Below, one piece after another: positions 58,467-64,000 of a stretch of 64,000 bases of DNA. Origin of the DNA: Sphingomonas bisphenolicum (lineage in GTDB: Bacteria > Pseudomonadota > Alphaproteobacteria > Sphingomonadales > Sphingomonadaceae); assembly GCF_024349785.1 (NCBI RefSeq), contig NZ_AP018820.1, positions 1 to 64,000 of the forward strand, in the 5' to 3' direction. The stretch's first letter is position 1. The number at the start of each line of letters is the position of its first letter. The notes under the pieces are model-generated. The model saw only the letters and a list, made by a program, of their open reading frames with translations. It was not told the origin of the DNA and ran no database searches. The translations under genes were made by a program, and so were the position numbers.

Positions 58467-59036
58467 TCAGGCAGGCCTTTCCACGCCAAGGCGGCGCATT
58501 TCGCGATAGATAGTCGATCGGCCGATGCCGAGTTGCCGCGCCGCTTCGGTCGGCGAGATACGGGCTTCAACCAGTTTGATCGCGGCATCCACCTTGGACA
58601 TGTCGAGCGGCTGACGGCCAGGCTGCTTGCCCTTGGCGCGTGCGGCAGCGATGCCGTCCCTGGTCCGCTCGGAAATCAGCCGTCGCTCGAAATGGGCAAT
58701 GGCCCCGAACACATGGAAGATGAGTTCGCCGGCGGCCGACGATGTGTCGATCTTTTCCTCAAGACTCAGAAGAGCGATGCCCTGGCCGCGTAGCGTCTCG
58801 ACCGTGGCGAGCAATTCGGCCAACGAGCGCCCGAGCCGATCGAGGCGGACCACCGCTAGGGTATCACCCTTACGCGCATAGGCGATCAGTTCGGCCAGAC
58901 CGGGCCGCTCCATGCTCTTGCCCGACATGACGTCGGTAAACACCTTGATGGCGCCCGCCTTCTCCAGTCGCATGGTTTGGCCCGAAACATCCTGATCGCC
59001 GGTGCTGACGCGGGCATAGCCCAGAATATCGCCCAT
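58467..59036 (-). CDS. tnpR: Serine resolvase TnpR of transposon 4
   Basis: A 189-residue resolvase: MGDILGYARVSTGDQDVSGQ with the active Ser, LAVVRLDRLGRSLAELLATV, FHVFGAIAHFERRLISERTR and the HTH ISPTEAARQLGIGRSTIYRE. The ATG at 59036 is the family start. The stop is contiguous with the start of the 457-residue passenger. Divergent from tnpA with a res-type spacer (59037-59176) containing GTCC/GGAC elements. Confidence 0.92.
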   Translation of the reverse strand: MGDILGYARVSTGDQDVSGQTMRLEKAGAIKVFTDVMSGKSMERPGLAELIAYARKGDTLAVVRLDRLGRSLAELLATVETLRGQGIALLSLEEKIDTSSAAGELIFHVFGAIAHFERRLISERTRDGIAAARAKGKQPGRQPLDMSKVDAAIKLVEARISPTEAARQLGIGRSTIYREMRRLGVERPA

Positions 59037-59176
59037 GCCGTGCGTCTCCCCAACGGTCGTTCTCTGGACGCTATGAAGGGCGACCGCTTTGCCCAATCCA
59101 TGTCCGTCCACATACTATGTCTCTTTACTCATGGCTGTCCATAGGCACAGATGACCTTTTGTGGACGGGAATCGGC

Positions 59177-61213
59177 ATGACGAAGCGCAAGCATCAACTC
59201 CTGACCGAGAGCGAGCGCGACCAGATCCTCGCCATCCCGACTGATCGCGACCACTTGGCACGGCTCTACACCTTCGAGCCTTCGGATATCGAGATCATCG
59301 GCGCGCGACGGGAGCAACGGAACCAGTTGGGCGTCGCGCTGCAACTCGCGCTCTTGCGGCACCCGGGCATCACGCTTGCGCAGTTGATACAGGACAGGGG
59401 AGCGATACCCCATGATCTCGCCGCCTTCGTCGCGGAGCAACTTGGACTGCACGTAACCGACCTGGCCAACTATGCGGCGCGAGATCAGACAATGACGGAT
59501 CATGCCCGTGTGTTGGCGGTGCGCTTGGGACTTCGGGGGGCGACCCGCGCCGATATTCCCTTCATGATCGAAGCGGCCGCGAAAACGGCATGGGCGACCG
59601 ACAAGGGGATGACGATCGCGACCGGCGTCGCCACCGCCCTTCGCGAGGTCCGGATTCTGTTGCCGTCCATCTCCACCATCGAACGCGCCAGCAGCGCGGG
59701 ACGTGCGCGTGCCCGTAAGCAGGCCGCCTATGCCCTGATCGCCGATCTCAGCGCCGAACAGGTCCACGCCCTCGACCAGCTCTTTGACGACGCCGACGGC
59801 ATGAGCCAGCTTGCTTTGCTCAAGACCATTCCCGTCGCGGCCAAACCCGATCACATCCGCCAGATTCTCGACCGCCTGTGGCAAGTGCGGAAGATCGGCA
59901 TTTCTCCCGACGTAGCTGGCCGCATCCATGGGGACCGATTTCGGCAATATGTCAGGGAAGGCCGCGCTTCGCCTGCCTATATGATCGAGCGATATATCCC
60001 CTCCCGCCGGCGCGCCACGCTTGTTGCTTTCCTGCTCGACCTCGAAGAACGGCTGACTGACAGCGCTCTGGAGATGGCGGACAAGCTGATCGGCAGCATC
60101 TTCACCCGCGCGAAGAACGCCCAGGCGCGCAGCTATGCCACCACGTCGAAGAACGTCGCGCGGCTGATGCTGATCTTTCGCAGGACGATCGACGCACTCA
60201 CCGATGCAGTCGATACCGGCGAAGATCCGATAGAGGCCCTGGACGCTTCGGTCGGGTAGAACACCCTCCTGAAGGCCAGACCAGAAGTAGCGACGATCGC
60301 GGAAACCGCGAGCCTCGACCCGTTGACGGTCGCGGCCGATCGCTATGCGACGTTGCGTAAGTTCGCCCCTGATCTGCTTGAAGCGCTCCAGTTCAGGGCG
60401 GGAAAGGGCAGCGCGAAGACGATCGCCGCTGTCGAGATGCTGCGCGACCTCAACAGGTCGGGCAAACGCGATCTGCCTCCCGACGCTCCGATGCCCTTCC
60501 GCAAGGAATGGCGGAAAATCGTTGTTGGCGATGACGGCAAGATCAACCGGAGGCTTTGGGAGATCGCAACGATCGCGCATCTGCGCAACAAATTGCGGTC
60601 CGGGGATGTCTGGGTGGAGCGATCGGCGGGATACCGCCGGTTCGACAGCTACCTGCTCAGCGATCCGAAGGCCAAGCCGATCGTATCGGCTCTTGGCCTG
60701 CCACCCACAGCCAGCGAATGGCTCGAACAGCGGGGCCGCGAACTGGACTGGCGGCTGAAGAAATTCGCCCAGCGCCTGAAGCGCGACGCTCTGGAAGGTG
60801 TGCGGTTCCGCGACGGCCGCCTCCAGATATCGCCGATACGCACGATCGCGACACCCGATGCCGAAGTACTGGCTGACCGGCTCGATGCCATGATGCCACG
60901 CATCCGCATCACCGAGCTGCTGCATGAGGTGGCGCAGGAAACCGGCTTTCTCGCAGCGTTCACCAACCTGCGCACCGGCGAGGCGTGCCCCAATGAAAAC
61001 GCGCTGCTCGCCACGATCCTCGCCGACGCAACCAATCTCGGCCTGTCGCGCATGGCGGCCGCGAGCCAGGGCGTCACGCGCGATCAGCTCCTGTGGACCC
61101 ATGACGCCTATATCCGCGATGACAGCTACCGAGCGGCGCTGGCCGTCCTCATCAACGCGCACCACCGCCTGCCATTTTCGCGGGTCTGGGGCGACGGCGC
61201 CACGTCCAGCTCC
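59177..61213 (+). pseudogene. tnpA: Tn3-family transposase TnpA, nonsense codon and 3' deletion
   Basis: Starts MTKRKHQLLTESERDQILAI and continues in one frame, interrupted by TAG at 60257-60259 where relatives have Trp (ASVG-stop-NTLLKARPEV). The same frame resumes at once and runs through LLATILADATNLGLSRMAAA to FSRVWGDGATSSS, the first DDE motif. Homology then stops at about 61213, so the rest of the catalytic core is deleted. About 680 of ~970 residues remain. The transposon cannot move by itself. Confidence 0.9.
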
Positions 61214-61445
61214 GCATGGTTCCCGACTGACCGAAGCGCTTCCACGACGACGCTCGTCAGCGCGAGGCCGAATGGAGCTTTCGATACGGCGCCAATATAG
61301 GACATCCGATCAAGTCTTTTCCTGCTCGCGGCAGGGTGACTAACCTGCCTCTATAGCTCTATAATGCTCCCAAGCAGCCGCCTGACCATCTAGACTAGCC
61401 AGCGTGTCACGCTGGCGGCCAATACGCGCCATCAGTGCTTTGGGG
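61214..61445. other. Junction region without a supported gene
   Basis: About 230 bases between the broken transposase and the GMC oxidoreductase. On the minus strand a short frame immediately after the oxidoreductase stop reads ARIGRQRDTLASLDGQAAAW then EHYRAIEAG and stops; it may be a small remnant. The inverted repeat at 61398-61416 is the only other structure. Confidence 0.4.
61398..61416. repeat. 19-bp inverted repeat downstream of the GMC gene
   Basis: GCCAGCGTG-T-CACGCTGGC, perfect 9-bp arms about a single base, 30 bp past the GMC stop. Could slow or end leftward transcription, though no T-run follows. Confidence 0.6.
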
Positions 61446-63056
61446 TCATTGAGGTCTCTGGTCCTCTACGATCATGTCTGCTGCTTTTTCGCCGATCATG
61501 ATGCAAGTGGCGTTCGTATTGCCGTTGATGATCGTTGGCATGATCGAGGCATCAGCCACGCGAACATTTTGCAGCCCTCGAACCTTGAGACGAGTGTCGA
61601 CAACCGCCAGCGCGTCGGTTCCCATCTTGCACGTGCCGACCGGGTGATAAGAATGATTCACATGTTCAGTGAGGTATGCGTCAATTTCTTGATCTTCATT
61701 CAGCTTGTGCGTGGGGTAGAGCGGTCGCTTGACCACGTCATTCATCGTCTCTGAGAAAAGAATGTCCTGCGTTATCTTGAAGGCGTTTCGTAACGCGGTT
61801 CGATCGTCAGGATGGCTCAGAAGATTGAGGTCGATGAGGGGATCGGACAGAGCGGAACTATCGCGAAGGCGCACTGCACCTCTGCTCTTGGGATGACCGA
61901 TATTGATGAGAACCGTGAAGCCCCATTTCGTCATCAAACGATAGTCGCGTGCGTGGTCGCGATAGGCTAGCGGAATCACGTGGAGTTGGAAGTCCGGGCG
62001 GTCCCGATCGGGATCGGAGCGCAGGAACCCTCCTGCGGCAGTCGGCGGATTGCCCAGCCAGCTGCCTTTGCGCACGATATAGTGCAGAAGATCCTTTGTG
62101 CTCTTGATCAATCCCACTGGATTGAGCGCAATCCCAATGCGCTTGCGCGTCTCGAAGATCATCATGACGTCGGGATGATCATGCAGATTCTGCCCGACGC
62201 CATTTATTTCTTGAACGACTTCTATGCCATGCCGGTCGAGCTCGGCGCGCGGGCCGACACCGGAGAGCATCAATATCTGGGGTGAATTGAACGAACCGCT
62301 GCTGACGATGACCTCCTTCTGGACATCGACTCGCCGCACTTGGCCGTTCTGGACGAACTCCACGGCAACCGCCCTCTTGCCTTCGAAAACGATCCGCGTC
62401 GCGCGCGCATTCACCTCAACGCGGACGTTGGGTCGGTCGAGCATCGGGTCGATATAGCAGCGCTTCACGCCGGCCCGCCGGCCGTCCTTGACGGTGAATT
62501 GGTAGACACCGATCCCTTCCTGGGTGTCGCCGTTGAAATCCTCGTTCCGTGGATGACCAAGGGATGCAGCGGCCTCGATAAAGGCGCCATAGGCTTTGAA
62601 GGAAGCATCGCCGTTGGACACGTGAAGCGGACCGAAGGCGCCATGATATTGACTGTCGCCCCGGACATTGCGCTCCGCCTTTCTGAAGTAAGGCAGAACG
62701 TCGTTGTACGACCAACCTTGGTTGCCGAGGTCGTGCCACTTGTCGAAATCGGATCGGTCGCCACGGATGTAGACCATACCATTCATCCCGCTCGACCCGC
62801 CCAGCATCTTACCGCGAGGATTATAGAGGCGGCGGCCATTCAGCGCCGTAACTGGCTCGGTATTGTAGCGCCAGTTGAGCGTGTTGATCGCAAAATCCTG
62901 GATCAGTGCCGCAAAGGCACCTGGTGTCGAAACGAGCGGGGAATTGCCCGATCCGCCAGCTTCGAGCAGGCATACCGTCGTTTCCGGATCTTCCGACAAA
63001 CGACCGGCGATTACGCCTCCGGACGAGCCAGCTCCGATTATGACATAGTCTGGCAT
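61446..63056 (-). CDS. GMC-family FAD-dependent alcohol/choline dehydrogenase
   Basis: A 536-residue GMC oxidoreductase. An FAD-binding DYVIIGAGSSGGVIAGRLSE at residues 3-22 is followed by GRRLYNPRGKMLGGSSGMNG, SSGSFNSPQILMLSGVGP (GMC signature 2), HPVGTCKMGTDALAV and SIMPTIINGNTNATCIMIGE with the catalytic His/Asn region. Such enzymes oxidise primary alcohols, choline or polyethylene glycols; the substrate is not readable. Complete. Its G+C content is lower than that of the plasmid backbone, suggesting separate origin. Confidence 0.92.
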   Translation of the reverse strand: MPDYVIIGAGSSGGVIAGRLSEDPETTVCLLEAGGSGNSPLVSTPGAFAALIQDFAINTLNWRYNTEPVTALNGRRLYNPRGKMLGGSSGMNGMVYIRGDRSDFDKWHDLGNQGWSYNDVLPYFRKAERNVRGDSQYHGAFGPLHVSNGDASFKAYGAFIEAAASLGHPRNEDFNGDTQEGIGVYQFTVKDGRRAGVKRCYIDPMLDRPNVRVEVNARATRIVFEGKRAVAVEFVQNGQVRRVDVQKEVIVSSGSFNSPQILMLSGVGPRAELDRHGIEVVQEINGVGQNLHDHPDVMMIFETRKRIGIALNPVGLIKSTKDLLHYIVRKGSWLGNPPTAAGGFLRSDPDRDRPDFQLHVIPLAYRDHARDYRLMTKWGFTVLINIGHPKSRGAVRLRDSSALSDPLIDLNLLSHPDDRTALRNAFKITQDILFSETMNDVVKRPLYPTHKLNEDQEIDAYLTEHVNHSYHPVGTCKMGTDALAVVDTRLKVRGLQNVRVADASIMPTIINGNTNATCIMIGEKAADMIVEDQRPQ

Positions 63057-63162
63057 TTAATCCTCGCAAAAATAGAATGGAGACCCTTGTTACCGCGACG
63101 AGTCGCCTGCGGTCAGCTAACCGACTGCCTCAATGAACGAATAGCATGCTTGATGCTCCCCC

Positions 63163-64000
63163 TCACGGCTGCGTTTTGTTGATTGTGATTCGCATCGTTC
63201 CAAGCAGCCCATTGAGCACAAGATCTCCGTTTGGCAGCAAGCTCGTTACGGAATAGGCCCCATTAAATTGTTGACCAGTACCTAACCGAACGCGAGTAAC
63301 GACTTTTCCAGTTTTCCAACTCAGGCCAGTTATTTCCCACTTTCCATCGACAAAACCATTAATGTAAACCTGATTAGACCCCTGTGACATCATCGGGACT
63401 GTAGATGCGTCTACAACAGACGAGTTCGTCCAATCCCGCAACCACCGATGTTGCTGGTCACTCCAAGAAAACTTTTCGGCTCCGACTGGCCCAGATCGTG
63501 TGACGCCAGAGGTTAGGACGTTCTCAAGCATGGTCGGAAGTGGGTGTGGCACGGTATTGTTAACGACGAACGCTCCGTGTCCGGAAACGACCACCGATTG
63601 TTCCGACTGAGCTGCTTTTAAATCGTCTTTGCCAAAATTGACTTTAATCTGATCGGCGATACGCCGCGACGGCGTATGTGGACGACGCCGGAAGCCGGCG
63701 GGAATGTCATCACGCCAAAACGCCACAAGGTTCATCACCTGCGACCCATCCGTGATAACTACCAACTTGTCATTATCTTCACCAAAACCCAATAGCGTTG
63801 GCGTAGAGCCGGATCCTTTGCCGAACTTCACGCCGCCGATTTTACCCTTGAATACATTATAAGCTGAAGACCATGCTCCGTGGCCGGAAACATGAAGTGT
63901 CGACCCGTCCCAAACCAATTTATGCATCGCGGAGCTCGAGACGATGTAGATTCCGCCATCGTTGTCAACGGCGATGCCGTTTGTAATTTCTTCTCCTTTA
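63163..64000 (-). CDS. Beta-propeller-like protein, C-terminal part (cut by window edge)
   Basis: The frame is open to the right edge (reading GEEITNGIAVDNDGGIYIVS before an internal Met), so the start lies outside the window. About 279 residues are visible, with repeats of the NGIAVDNDGGIYI, SGHGAWSSAYNVFKGKI, SGHGAFVVNNTVPHP, NQVYINGFVDGKWEITGLSW and NGDLVLNGLLGTM type, suggesting a quinoprotein- or SMP30-like propeller. No catalytic residues can be assigned. G+C content is clearly lower than in the backbone. Same strand as the GMC gene 106 bp downstream, possibly one operon. Confidence 0.6.
   Translation of the reverse strand, partial: KGEEITNGIAVDNDGGIYIVSSSAMHKLVWDGSTLHVSGHGAWSSAYNVFKGKIGGVKFGKGSGSTPTLLGFGEDNDKLVVITDGSQVMNLVAFWRDDIPAGFRRRPHTPSRRIADQIKVNFGKDDLKAAQSEQSVVVSGHGAFVVNNTVPHPLPTMLENVLTSGVTRSGPVGAEKFSWSDQQHRWLRDWTNSSVVDASTVPMMSQGSNQVYINGFVDGKWEITGLSWKTGKVVTRVRLGTGQQFNGAYSVTSLLPNGDLVLNGLLGTMRITINKTQP

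Larger units (their letters stand above)
57021..61213 (+). mobile_element. Tn3-family transposon 4, decayed and missing its right end
   Basis: The left end is placed at 57021-57058: a GGGCATCGCGTGG-type stretch closing with ACGCTAAG, the canonical inner end of Tn3 inverted repeats, exactly where the sigma factor homology stops. It contains an uncharacterised passenger, tnpR, and a tnpA with a nonsense codon that breaks off at 61213. No matching right repeat is present, so part of the element was deleted. Confidence 0.78.

Noticed and set aside
1..64000. tRNA or rRNA genes
   Set aside because: I saw no sequence resembling conserved rRNA segments or a tRNA cloverleaf. A dedicated search would be needed to exclude a tRNA fully.

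Overview
The window looks like part of a large conjugative plasmid of a sphingomonad (order Sphingomonadales). The evidence is the high G+C content, a TonB-dependent receptor, a beta-oxidation island, an iteron plasmid origin with RepA, and a TraA/TraC/TraD/TraG mobilisation set of the kind seen on sphingomonad plasmids. The assignment is by eye from protein motifs, so genus and replicon type are inferences.

Region 1 (1-18055) is a catabolic island. On the left are an aldehyde dehydrogenase fragment, a small membrane protein and an AraC-type regulator. A leftward operon follows: TonB-dependent receptor, alpha/beta hydrolase, enoyl-CoA hydratase. A TetR regulator diverges from it. Beyond an IS1380-type insertion sequence lie a leftward nitronate-monooxygenase-like flavoprotein and a rightward operon: thiolase, SDR dehydrogenase, acyl-CoA ligase, broken enoyl-CoA hydratase, a second nitronate-monooxygenase-like protein and two acyl-CoA dehydrogenases. 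Together these would import an unknown hydrophobic carboxylate, activate it with CoA and beta-oxidise it. The receptor operon and the thiolase operon share the upstream motif TTGACTCAYGGGTC, a candidate TetR operator.

Region 2 (18056-23799) is a mobile-element pile: an IS21 remnant, an IS3 element lacking its right end, and a complete Tn3-family transposon.

Region 3 (23800-41700) is plasmid backbone. A block of six genes (RHH partner, parA, SprT-like metallopeptidase, RelB-like antitoxin, YafQ-like toxin, histidine phosphatase) occurs twice in opposite orientation, at 24296-27555 and 35845-39126. The phosphatase, the metallopeptidase and a ~415 bp intergenic stretch are close to identical. 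The parA/RHH and toxin-antitoxin genes have diverged. Each partition pair sits among its own arrays of 8-bp-period repeats, CATG-type on the left and TATAC-type on the right. Between the blocks lie a tyrosine recombinase operon, a truncated czcC and a second Tn3-family transposon. RepA and an iteron origin (six repeats at 29 bp spacing plus two more) follow the right block.

Region 4 (41769-57022) is the transfer region. The coupling-protein gene traG is split by a third Tn3-family transposon with a clean 5-bp target duplication. Then come a frameshifted MNT-HEPN gene, traD, traC, a probable oriT and the relaxase-helicase traA. Cargo downstream of traA includes DUF6118- and DUF1971-like proteins, a serpin lipoprotein, a secreted protein with a TIMP-like Cys-x-Cys N-terminus, a WGR-domain protein and a truncated ECF sigma factor.

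Region 5 (57021-64000) holds a decayed Tn3-family transposon with an uncharacterised 457-residue passenger, then a segment of visibly lower G+C with a GMC oxidoreductase and a partial beta-propeller-like protein.

The observations I rate highest are the antitoxin-toxin-histidine phosphatase operon kept in both blocks, the two non-identical 8-bp-period repeat systems with matching layout, the adjacent serpin and TIMP-like genes, and a 10-bp palindrome (CGTTTAAACG) found four times in the backbone and transfer region.
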